Assembly: GCF_016820515.1 (NCBI RefSeq)
Contig: NZ_JADHDV010000005.1
Coordinates: 62,001-126,000 of the forward strand
Reading direction: 5' to 3'
DNA: 64,000 nucleotides
Origin: Pseudoxanthomonas beigongshangi
GTDB lineage: Bacteria; Pseudomonadota; Gammaproteobacteria; Xanthomonadales; Xanthomonadaceae
Shown: positions 43,558 to 52,983 of the stretch, piece by piece
How the letters are laid out: each line of letters opens with the position of its first letter
How positions within the stretch are numbered: position 1 is the first letter of the stretch
The notes under the pieces: generated by a model
The model's input: only the letters and a program-made list of their open reading frames with translations
What the model was told of the DNA's origin: nothing
Databases searched by the model: none
Made by a program: the position numbers and the translations under genes

Positions 43558-44616
43558 ATGCGTCCCGTGTCCCTGTTGTCCTGGTGTGTGCTGTGCGCCG
43601 TCCTGCTGGCCGGATGCCGGGCCGAGCCCCCTGCGCCGCCGGCACCGGAGAAGCCGCGTACCGAGACCACCGCCAGCAGCGAGGACAACGGCGCCATCAG
43701 CGCCGGCCCGGTCAAGCCGGCGCCGCGCAAGATCGATCTGGCACGCACCACCGACTGGCCGGAGGCGCCGCTGACCGCCGGGGTCACCTGGGTCAGCTGC
43801 GAACTCGACTACGCGGAGCACGGTGACGGCGTGGCGCTGGACAAGCTCGACTTCCAGAGCCTGCTCGATGCGGTCAAGCCATGCCAGGCCGCCGGGGTGA
43901 TGCGGGTGCGCTACACGGGAAAGATCAACGCCGAATTCACCTCGCTGATGGAACGCATGTCCAACGTCGCCAACCGGCTGGCGATCGAGAAGCGCGTGCT
44001 GGACATCGATTCCAGCGGTGGCCGGGTCGAGGACGGCATTCGCGCCGGCGACATCATCGGCGCCTCGCACTGGACGCTGTGGGTACGCGACGGCGCGATC
44101 TGCCACAGCTCCTGCCTGCTTATCCTCGCCGCCGGCGACAACCGGGTGATTGCCGGCAAGGTCGGCATCCATCGGATGATGCGGATAAATTCCGGTGCCA
44201 ACTCGCGCGCCGAGCTGGCCGAGGAACTGCGCCAGGTCTACGGCCAGTTGAAGGATTACCTGGAGCGCAACGGCGCGGCGGTGACGGTGGCGGATCTGAT
44301 GATGACCGTGCCCAACCGCAAGCTGCGCCTGCTGACCGCCACCGAGCTGGAAGAATATGGCTTGCAGGGCACCAACGCGGCGCAGGACGATCTGGATCGC
44401 ATCCAGCTGACCCGCAAGTGCGGCGAGGAATTCGTGCGCCGCAAGGACGACTTCATGCTGGCCTTCGATCGCCAGTGCGGGCAGACCGAGACCGCGCTGG
44501 AAGACATCAATACCTGCGGTCTGGAGCTGCGCAAGAGCTTCGGTTTCCCCGACGGCACCTGCCCGATGGAAAGCCCGATGGCCGAATTCGACCGCGACGC
44601 TTCCGGCGTGCTGTAG
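43558..44616 (+). CDS. ClpP/crotonase-fold exported lipoprotein
   Basis: 352 residues; lipobox LLAGC places Cys19 as the lipidated residue, followed by a Pro/Ala-rich linker. The middle reads LDIDSSGGRVEDGIRAGDII, then ICHSSCLLILAAGDNRVIAGKVGIHRM, the order expected for a ClpP-like serine-histidine arrangement (Ser in SSC, His in GIHR). The end has several Cys (LTRKCGEEF, DRQCGQTE, INTCGLEL). Related to exported ClpP-like proteins of COG3904; substrates and even proteolysis are unproven. Start ATG at 43558 (a GTG six bases earlier is in frame). A 76-residue gene follows. Confidence 0.75.
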   Translation: MRPVSLLSWCVLCAVLLAGCRAEPPAPPAPEKPRTETTASSEDNGAISAGPVKPAPRKIDLARTTDWPEAPLTAGVTWVSCELDYAEHGDGVALDKLDFQSLLDAVKPCQAAGVMRVRYTGKINAEFTSLMERMSNVANRLAIEKRVLDIDSSGGRVEDGIRAGDIIGASHWTLWVRDGAICHSSCLLILAAGDNRVIAGKVGIHRMMRINSGANSRAELAEELRQVYGQLKDYLERNGAAVTVADLMMTVPNRKLRLLTATELEEYGLQGTNAAQDDLDRIQLTRKCGEEFVRRKDDFMLAFDRQCGQTETALEDINTCGLELRKSFGFPDGTCPMESPMAEFDRDASGVL

Positions 44617-44645
44617 GGGCGCGGTGTTCAGGACAGGGAAACGGC

Positions 44646-44876
44646 GTGAGGATTGAGCTTCGGCGGAAAATCATCGAAGTGTGCGATCGGAAGATCGCGC
44701 AGAAGGGGCCGGAGGTGGGTCTGTCGTTCTACGCTTTCTTCGCCAATCGCAACGATGATCCCGAGCGGCTCATGGAAGCCGCGGAGTGGTGGATACGCAC
44801 GCATCGGCTGGATCACTTCGAGAAAGCGGTGAAGATCCGGGCGATGGTCGCGGCGATGGATTCGCCAAGGGACTGA
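44646..44876 (+). CDS. Small hypothetical protein (76 residues, GTG start)
   Basis: Begins RIELRRKIIEVCDRKIAQKG; then LSFYAFFANRNDDPERLMEAAEWWIRTHRLDHFEKAVKIRAMV. Amphipathic helices, one cysteine, no signal. AGGACAGGG upstream of the GTG at 44646 serves as ribosome-binding site, 29 bases after the ClpP-like gene. Not a recognised family. Charged composition without membrane segments suggests a cytosolic helical bundle. Reasonably likely to be real because its codon use resembles genes. Confidence 0.6.
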   Translation: MRIELRRKIIEVCDRKIAQKGPEVGLSFYAFFANRNDDPERLMEAAEWWIRTHRLDHFEKAVKIRAMVAAMDSPRD

Positions 44877-44918
44877 GCAGCAGGCCGGGGCGGTCGTTTG
44901 GCTCGCCGCGTCATCCGG

Positions 44919-45137
44919 TCAGCTCGCGCGGACGTGGATCTCGATGTCGTCGAGCGCAACGACCTGCCCATCCCGGATCTTGCAGGTCTTGCGCAGTTCG
45001 ACCGCACCGTCCACCCGCACCGCGCCGGAAGCGACCAGCGCCTTGCCCGCGCCGCCGCTGTCGACCAAGCCGATCAGCTTGAGCAACTGGTTGAGTTCGA
45101 CGTATTCGCCGTCGAGTTCGAAATCGAGCATCTGCAT
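44919..45137 (-). CDS. RNA-binding S4-domain protein (YbcJ-like)
   Basis: 72 residues; the S4 core is YVELNQLLKLIGLVDSGGAGKALVASGAVRVDGAVELRKTCKIRDGQVVAL. YbcJ-like proteins are single S4 domains that bind structured RNA, probably rRNA or tRNA; function is poorly known. Start at 45137 matches the family length. Short gap to the membrane-protein gene upstream (37 bases) suggests it may be third in the sigma-factor transcript, but the functional link is unclear. Confidence 0.87.
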   Translation of the reverse strand: MQMLDFELDGEYVELNQLLKLIGLVDSGGAGKALVASGAVRVDGAVELRKTCKIRDGQVVALDDIEIHVRAS

Positions 45138-45174
45138 CGCGGCAGTTTAATCGCAATCCCGGCCGGCCCGCGCC

Positions 45175-45837
45175 TCACTCGCGTTCGAAGCGGGCCAGTT
45201 CGTCCAGCACGCGCTGGCTGCGCTGGATGCTGCTGCCGCCCAGGGCGTCCTCGAAGCAGGCATCCGAACCGGCGCGCCGGCGGCGCCAGCGATGGATCCA
45301 GGCGGAGGCGATCAGGCCGGGGATGCCGATCGCCAGGCACACCACCAGCATGCCGGGCGCGGCCGGGGTCAGGTTGCCGCCGACCACGGCGCCCAGGGCG
45401 ATGACGAAGGGCAGCCACAGCAGCCACCAGGACAGGCCGGCGATCATGCCGTTGCAGATGTAGAAGCGCCGCAGCCGGGCCAGGTGGCGCTGGATGGTCA
45501 GCACCGGCGCGGAATAGTCGATCAGGCCGATCAGGCCGAGCGTCAGTCCGGCCATCGCGGTGGTCGCCACCCCGTAGGCGTGCACGAGGATGCCGGATAC
45601 CAGCAGCACCGGCAGGTCGCGGTGCGGGGTCCAGCAGGCCACCCCCAGCACGATCATCGCCACGCCGAACACGATCTGGATGAGCTGTCCCCAGAACAGC
45701 GGACGCAGGCTGCTGCGCGCCTTTTCCAGCCGCCCTTCGCGGAACAGGTGCAGGCTGAGTTGATCCTGCCGGGTCATGCGGCGCTCCAGCGCCTGCCAGG
45801 CGGCCTTCAGTTCATCGGTTTCCATGAGCGTGTCCAT
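45175..45837 (-). CDS. Hypothetical membrane protein co-transcribed with the sigma factor
   Basis: 220 residues with about four hydrophobic helices between residues 47 and 170. The N-terminal ~45 residues are soluble (TDELKAAWQALERRMTRQDQLSLHLFREG), and the C-terminus carries ARFERE. The start is six bases after the sigma-factor stop, so it is co-translated. That placement and architecture fit a membrane anti-sigma or a modulator, though no zinc-anti-sigma HXXXCXXC motif is present. Similar proteins are found behind ECF genes in Xanthomonadaceae. Confidence 0.75.
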   Translation of the reverse strand: MDTLMETDELKAAWQALERRMTRQDQLSLHLFREGRLEKARSSLRPLFWGQLIQIVFGVAMIVLGVACWTPHRDLPVLLVSGILVHAYGVATTAMAGLTLGLIGLIDYSAPVLTIQRHLARLRRFYICNGMIAGLSWWLLWLPFVIALGAVVGGNLTPAAPGMLVVCLAIGIPGLIASAWIHRWRRRRAGSDACFEDALGGSSIQRSQRVLDELARFERE

Positions 45838-45843
45838 GTGGGG

Positions 45844-46356
45844 TCAGAGTTCGTTGCGGATGCGTTGCTTGAGCCGGCTGATCTTGGTGGCGACATTGGT
45901 TTCGCTGATACCCAGGATCTCGCTGATGTCGCGATAGCCGCGGTCCTCCAGGTACAGCAGCAGGAGCGCGCGATCGAGTGGGGCCTGCGCGTGGATGAAG
46001 CGATGCAGGGCGCGCACCTGCTGCTCGGCCTGCGGATCTGCCGCGTGCGGATCGGCGATGTCGTGCAACTGATCGTCCAGCGGCACCGCGTGGCGGTGGC
46101 GTCGGCTGTTGTCGCGCACGAACGAGATCGCGACATTCAACGCGATCCGGTACATCCAGGTGGAGAACGGACGCGCCGGATCGAAACGTGGATAGGCCTG
46201 CCAGAGCTGGCTGGCGATTTCCTGCGCCAGCTCGGCGCGGTCGTCGGGATTGCGGCAATAGGTGCCGGCCACCTTGAAGACGATGCCCCGGTGTCGTTCC
46301 AGCTGTTCCGCGAACCCCTGCCGCGCGTGTTCCGCCATGTCTGCCACGTGTTCCAT
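45844..46356 (-). CDS. ECF-family RNA polymerase sigma factor
   Basis: 170 residues. Region 2 reads NPDDRAELAQEIASQLWQAYPRFDPARPFSTWMYRIALNVAISFVRDNSR (DNA melting, core binding), region 4 LLLYLEDRGYRDISEILGISETNVATKISRLKQRIRN (-35 recognition). No region 1.1 or 3, as usual for group 4. The regulon and signal are unknown. A membrane protein is translated directly after it and could hold it. Its own promoter in 46357-46581 was not identified with confidence. Confidence 0.92.
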   Translation of the reverse strand: MEHVADMAEHARQGFAEQLERHRGIVFKVAGTYCRNPDDRAELAQEIASQLWQAYPRFDPARPFSTWMYRIALNVAISFVRDNSRRHRHAVPLDDQLHDIADPHAADPQAEQQVRALHRFIHAQAPLDRALLLLYLEDRGYRDISEILGISETNVATKISRLKQRIRNEL

Positions 46357-46459
46357 TTCCCGCCCGTGCCGATTGTGCGTGTCGGAAGGGTGATTCGCGG
46401 CGGTGGGGAAAAAATCACGGAGTGCCGCCTGAGGGGGCTAAATCGGACAGAATCCCCGC

Positions 46460-46474
46460 CAAATCAAGGATTTG
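46460..46474. promoter_or_regulatory. Short perfect palindrome between sigma factor and DEAD-box genes
   Basis: CAAATC-AAG-GATTTG: six-base arms around three bases, in an AT-richer patch. It is 103 bases upstream of the sigma-factor start and 108 bases before the helicase start. Possible operator or a short hairpin; weak evidence. Confidence 0.35.
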
Positions 46475-46581
46475 CCTGAACGGCGAGGCGGGGCGACCCG
46501 CAGGCCGACAGGACAGGAGGGGGCCTGAAAGCGCACAATACGCTGCTTGCGTGCGCACTCCGCGACGCCCCGGAGTCCTCC

Positions 46582-48501
<1,920 letters not shown>

Positions 48502-48560
48502 GCGTCGCGGCGGACGGCGCGGGTGTTCATCAACGCACGGCTGGTCAATCGTAAGGCGGG

Positions 48561-48950
48561 TCAGCCGTAGGGCTGGCGCAGCGGAAGCGGGCGCATGCCG
48601 GCCGTGCGCGCCTGTCCGTCATCGCCAAGCGGGGCGCCCATGCGCTGCCAGACTTCGCGCAGCAGGTTTTCCATGTGGTGCCAGTCCAGCCGCTCGAAGT
48701 GATCGAAGCGTTCCTCGTAGCGTTGTTCCAGCGTATGCAGCAATCCCTCCAGCGGCACCTGGTGGTATTGCAGGTAGCTGTCGTACGCGAACATCAGGCT
48801 GGGTTCGTAGCGGCTGAACGAGGTCCCCGGCTGGTAGAACCCGGATGAGGGAATCCCTTCGCGCCATTCTTCCAGTTCGGCCTTCACGTCCACCACCTCG
48901 CACTTGCCGGGGACGGCCTGCCGCGGGGGATACCGATGGATGCTGCCCAT
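48561..48950 (-). CDS. Hypothetical protein (129 residues)
   Basis: Not recognised. No signal or membrane segment. A polar sequence with VVDVKAELEEWREGIPSSGFYQPGTSFSRYEPSLMFAYDSYLQYHQVPLEGLLHTLEQRYEERFDHFERLDW, rich in Tyr, Phe and Glu, likely helical at its C-terminal half. AGGAGGAC precedes the start at 48950, giving strong support to this start. It lies between deaD and the ku gene, convergent with deaD, divergent from ku. A link to end-joining is not implied. Codon use resembles genes. Confidence 0.7.
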   Translation of the reverse strand: MGSIHRYPPRQAVPGKCEVVDVKAELEEWREGIPSSGFYQPGTSFSRYEPSLMFAYDSYLQYHQVPLEGLLHTLEQRYEERFDHFERLDWHHMENLLREVWQRMGAPLGDDGQARTAGMRPLPLRQPYG

Positions 48951-49143
48951 GCATGTCCTCCTTTCTGACGGGAGCGCCCATCATGGCCGTCGCGCTCGTC
49001 ACGAATGTAAACAACGCATGGAGAAAGCATTAAGTCTTGACGTCCGTCGCGCTTCTGCGGCGCTCCAGGGAGGGCTTTCGTTCACCTGCCCATCATCGCG
49101 CAGGCACTAACAAGGAAAGCGACAATCGCCGCGAGGACGCGCC

Positions 49144-50058
49144 ATGGCACGCCCCATCTGGACAGGCACGCTTTCCTTCGGCCTGTTGAACGTACCGGTC
49201 TCGCTGATGTCCGGCGAGCGCAAGGTCGATCTGCACTTCCGCATGCTGGACTCGCGCGACCGCAAGCCGATCCGGTTCGAGCGGGTCAACGCCGAGACCG
49301 GCGAGGAAGTGCCGTGGAAGGACATCGTCAAGGCCTACGAGTACGACAAGGGCAACTATGTGGTGGTGGAAGAGGAGGACATCCGCGCCGCCGCGCCGGA
49401 GAGCCACGAGACGGTGGAGGTGGAGGCCTTCATCGAGCGCGACGCGATTGATCCGCGCTACTTCGAGAAGCCCTACGTGCTGGTGCCCGGCAAGAAGGCC
49501 GAGAAGGGCTACGTGCTGCTGCGCCGCACGCTGGAATCGACCGGCCGGATCGGCGTGGCCCGGGTCGTCATCCGCACCCGCGAATACCTGTCCGCGGTGA
49601 TGCCGCTGGGCGACGCGCTGGTGCTGATGCTGCTGCGCTATCCACAGGAACTGGTGGATCCGGAGGACTACAAGCTGCCCTCCGGGAGTGCCTCGTCCTA
49701 CCGCATTTCGGCCAAGGAAGAGGAAATGGCTCGGCAACTGGTGGAATCGATGGCCGGCGACTGGTCACCCGACGCCTACCATGACGAATTCCGCGCACGC
49801 CTGCAGGCGATCATCCGCAAGCGGATCAAGTCCAAGGGCGCGACCGCGCGCGTCGAGGAGCCGGAGCGCGAGGAAGAGGCCACCACCAACGTGGTGGACT
49901 TCATGGCGTTGCTGCAGAAAAGCCTGGCGGAAAAGAAACGCACCCCGGCGAAGAAATCGGCGGCGAAGAAGGCTCCCGCGCGCAAGCGCGCACGCAAGAC
50001 GGCGACCAAGGCCGCCGGCAAGCGCGCGACTAAGAAGGCGGCCACGCGCAAGCGTTGA
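49144..50058 (+). CDS. ku: Ku protein (bacterial NHEJ end-binding)
   Basis: 304 residues, the complete single-domain bacterial Ku: MARPIWTGTLSFGLLNVPVSLMSGER, HFRMLDSRDRKPIRFERVNAETGEEV, then YVLLRRTLESTGRIGVARVVIRTREYLS and the ring-forming region. The C-terminal ~50 residues are a long Lys/Ala/Arg tail (TPAKKSAAKKAPARKRA), as in Ku of Mycobacterium and Pseudomonas relatives. Homodimers thread onto double-strand break ends and recruit LigD, encoded 305 bases downstream. No ribosome-binding problem: GGAAAG upstream. Confidence 0.96.
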   Translation: MARPIWTGTLSFGLLNVPVSLMSGERKVDLHFRMLDSRDRKPIRFERVNAETGEEVPWKDIVKAYEYDKGNYVVVEEEDIRAAAPESHETVEVEAFIERDAIDPRYFEKPYVLVPGKKAEKGYVLLRRTLESTGRIGVARVVIRTREYLSAVMPLGDALVLMLLRYPQELVDPEDYKLPSGSASSYRISAKEEEMARQLVESMAGDWSPDAYHDEFRARLQAIIRKRIKSKGATARVEEPEREEEATTNVVDFMALLQKSLAEKKRTPAKKSAAKKAPARKRARKTATKAAGKRATKKAATRKR

Positions 50059-50098
50059 TCGTCCCGGATGCGCGGCACGCCGGGGCGCCGCGCGGCGG

Positions 50099-50305
50099 TC
50101 AGCCGCGTTCGTCTTCCACCGATGCCTGCAACGCGGCGGCCAGGCCGGCGTCGCCGGACACCAGTTCGGTCCAGCGCAGTTCGACGCCGCGCCGGCGGCC
50201 CTTTTCGGTCAGCTTCAATCCGACCGGATCGATCACCAGGGTGTAGGCGACATCGTTGAGGAGCAACTCACGGCGCAGGGGCTTGTCCAGTGGAGTCATC
50301 TTCAT
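50099..50305 (-). CDS. Small hypothetical protein between ku and ligD
   Basis: 68 residues on the opposite strand, between two end-joining genes: KMTPLDKPLRRELLLNDVAYTLVIDPVGLKLTEKGRRRGVELRW followed by an acidic tail. No membrane segment. GGGATG-type text lies just upstream of the ATG at 50305; a longer frame to 50407 overlaps ligD and is less credible. The GLKLTEKGRRRG strand-turn resembles a small DNA- or RNA-binding beta unit, but I do not recognise a family. Its placement may link it to ligD regulation. Confidence 0.6.
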   Translation of the reverse strand: MKMTPLDKPLRRELLLNDVAYTLVIDPVGLKLTEKGRRRGVELRWTELVSGDAGLAAALQASVEDERG

Positions 50306-50363
50306 ACATCCCGTTGACGGAATCCCGACCATAGTGGACCCCGTGTGATGATCAGGTTCACCG

Positions 50364-52958
50364 ATGAGTCTGGTGGAGTACCAGCGCAAGCGGCACTTCG
50401 GGCGCACCCGCGAGCCGGCCCCGGGGCGTACCGGACGCGCGGCGCGGCCGATTTTCGTGGTCCAGTTGCACCATGCCAGCCATCGCCACTACGACTTCCG
50501 CCTGCAGGTCGGCGACGCGCTCAAGAGCTGGGCGGTGCCGAAGGGTCCGAGCCTGGATCCGCAGGTCAAGCGGCTGGCGGCAGAGGTGGAGGATCATCCG
50601 ATTGCCTATGCGGACTTCCAGGGTGAGATTCCGGAAGGCGAATATGGTGCCGGCCACGTCGCCTTGTTCGATCGCGGGCTATGGGCCACCCGCGGCGATC
50701 CCGAGGCGCAGCTGGCGAAGGGTCACCTGCGCTTCGAACTGTTCGGCGACAAGCTCAAGGGCGGTTGGCACCTGGTGCGCACCGGACGCGCCTCGGCCAG
50801 GCCGCAGTGGCTGCTGTTCAAGGACGAGGACGACTACGCGGCACCCGGCGAGGCCGACGACATGCTGGACGACGTGGCGGCACCGACCGCGGGCACGCGC
50901 CGGGGGCGGGTGGTGAAGCCAGGCGTGAAAGCGCGCAAGACGGCGTCGCGCAAGACCGCCACCGGAACACGCGCGCGTGTTTCCCCGCGCACCATCGAAC
51001 AGCGGCGCAAGCGCGCGCTGGCGCTTGCCGGCGCGCGCCGCGCGCGCCTGGTGGACGGACCGTTCAAACCCCAGTTGGCGATGCTGGGCAGCGCGCCGCC
51101 GATGGGCGATGACTGGCTGCACGAGGCCAAGTGGGATGGCTATCGCCTGTTGACGGTCATTCGCGCGGGACAGGTGCGGATCTGGTCGCGCAATGCGCTG
51201 GAGTGGACCGCGAAGGTGCCCGAGATCGTCGATGCGCTGGCGCAGCTGGGATTGCAGGAAGCCGCGCTGGACGGCGAACTGATCGCCGGCGCCGGTACCC
51301 AGGCCGACTTCAGCGTGCTGCAGGCCACGCTCTCCGGCGAGAAGAACGCACCGCTGTCGTACGTGCTGTTCGATCTGCTTCATCTGGAGGGCGTGGACAC
51401 CCGCAGCGTCGCGCAGGTCGATCGCAAGCACCTGCTCGAAACCGTGCTGAAAAAGGCCAGGCCGCCCATCGCCTACAGCCCGCATGTGCAGGGACACGGC
51501 GATCTGGCGTTCGCCGCGGCGGCCGAACGCCACCTGGAAGGCATCATCTCCAAGCGTGCGGACGCTCCGTATCGGGCCGGGCGTGGCGACGACTGGCGCA
51601 AGAGCAAGCGCCAGGAGAGCGATGAATTCGCGGTGGCGGGCATGACCCCGCCGAAGGGCAGCCGCGCCGGCTTCGGCTCGCTGCTGCTGGCCCGGCCCGA
51701 CGGCCGCGGCGGTTGGCGCTTCGCCGGACGGGTGGGTACCGGCTTCAGCCAGGCCACCCTGGCCGAACTCGGGGAAAGGCTGGGCCGGCGCGCGCGCGCC
51801 ACGCCCACCGTCGACATCCCCGAAGGGCTGGACACCGATCTGCGCGGCGCGCGCTGGTTCCCGCCGGAAGTGGTGGTGGAAGTGTTCTATCGCGGTGTCG
51901 GCAACCAGGGATTGCTGCGGCAGCCATCGCTGAAGGGGCTGCGGCCGGACAAGACCGCGGCGGATCTGCGCTCATCGGACCGGAAGGCGGACATGGCGGA
52001 CATGGCGGACAAGGCGAACGGCAAGACGGCGGGTGGGAAGACCGGCACGACGGGCAAGCGGGGTACCCGGCGCGCATCGGCCGCGGACGACGGCATCGAA
52101 CTGACCCATCCGGGCCGGGTGGTCTATCCGGACACCGGCAAGACCAAGCAGGACGTGGCCGATTACTACGACACGGTGATGGCATGGCTGTTGCCGGAAA
52201 TCAGCGGACGGCCGCTGTCGATCATCCGCTGTCCGCAGGGGGCGACGCGGCCGTGCTTCTTCCAGAAGCATCTGGCCGCCGGCATGCAGTACGTGGACAG
52301 CGTGCCGGTCGAGGAGGAGAGCGGACAGACCGAGGATTACCTGGTGGCGCGTGACGCGCGGGCGGTGCGCGAACTGGTCCAGTTCAACGCGCTGGAGTTC
52401 CATCCGTGGGGCGCGCACGCGGACGATCCGGATCGCGCGGATCGGGTGGTGTTCGATCTCGATCCCGGCGCCGACGTATCGTGGGCTGAAATCGTGGCCG
52501 CCGCGCGACAGATGCGCGGCCTGCTGGAGGAAGCGGGCCTGCAGTCGTTCGTACGCACGTCCGGCGGCAAGGGGCTGCACGTGGTGGTGCCGCTGAGACC
52601 GGCCTGCGGCTGGGATCAGGTCAAGCCGTTCGCGCACGCCTTCGCCGAATCGATGGCGCGGATGGAGCCGCTGAAGTACGTCGCCACTTCCAGCAAGCGG
52701 TTGCGCAAGGGGCGCATCTTCATCGACTACCTGCGCAACGGGCGCGGGGCCACCAGCGTGGCGTCGTTTTCGTTGCGCGCGCGCCCGGGCGCGCCGGTGG
52801 CGATGCCGTTGCGCTGGGAAGAACTGGGACGGGTGAGGGGCGGCAACGCCTTCGATATCGATTCGGCGCCGGCGCGGTTGCGCCGGCTCAAGCAGCACCC
52901 CTGGGCCGGCATCGAACGGATTCGCCAGAACCTGGCGGGACTGACGCGCGGCGATTGA
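50364..52958 (+). CDS. ligD: ATP-dependent DNA ligase LigD (phosphoesterase-ligase-polymerase)
   Basis: 864 residues in the Pseudomonas order. A 3'-phosphoesterase domain lies at about 5-170 (FVVQLHHASHRHYDFRLQVGDALKSWAVPKGPS, His and Asp ligands). The ATP ligase spans about 235-545; its nucleotidyl lysine is Lys256 in EAKWDGYR. A primase-polymerase (about 570-860) has metal aspartates in VVFDLDPG (Asp698, Asp700). Two basic, low-complexity linkers join the domains; the second contains a MADMADKA tandem. It processes, fills and seals breaks with Ku. The start ATG at 50364 follows GGTTCACCG, a poor ribosome-binding site. Confidence 0.96.
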   Translation: MSLVEYQRKRHFGRTREPAPGRTGRAARPIFVVQLHHASHRHYDFRLQVGDALKSWAVPKGPSLDPQVKRLAAEVEDHPIAYADFQGEIPEGEYGAGHVALFDRGLWATRGDPEAQLAKGHLRFELFGDKLKGGWHLVRTGRASARPQWLLFKDEDDYAAPGEADDMLDDVAAPTAGTRRGRVVKPGVKARKTASRKTATGTRARVSPRTIEQRRKRALALAGARRARLVDGPFKPQLAMLGSAPPMGDDWLHEAKWDGYRLLTVIRAGQVRIWSRNALEWTAKVPEIVDALAQLGLQEAALDGELIAGAGTQADFSVLQATLSGEKNAPLSYVLFDLLHLEGVDTRSVAQVDRKHLLETVLKKARPPIAYSPHVQGHGDLAFAAAAERHLEGIISKRADAPYRAGRGDDWRKSKRQESDEFAVAGMTPPKGSRAGFGSLLLARPDGRGGWRFAGRVGTGFSQATLAELGERLGRRARATPTVDIPEGLDTDLRGARWFPPEVVVEVFYRGVGNQGLLRQPSLKGLRPDKTAADLRSSDRKADMADMADKANGKTAGGKTGTTGKRGTRRASAADDGIELTHPGRVVYPDTGKTKQDVADYYDTVMAWLLPEISGRPLSIIRCPQGATRPCFFQKHLAAGMQYVDSVPVEEESGQTEDYLVARDARAVRELVQFNALEFHPWGAHADDPDRADRVVFDLDPGADVSWAEIVAAARQMRGLLEEAGLQSFVRTSGGKGLHVVVPLRPACGWDQVKPFAHAFAESMARMEPLKYVATSSKRLRKGRIFIDYLRNGRGATSVASFSLRARPGAPVAMPLRWEELGRVRGGNAFDIDSAPARLRRLKQHPWAGIERIRQNLAGLTRGD

Positions 52959-52983
52959 ACGCGGCGACCGTGCCGCGATTTTT

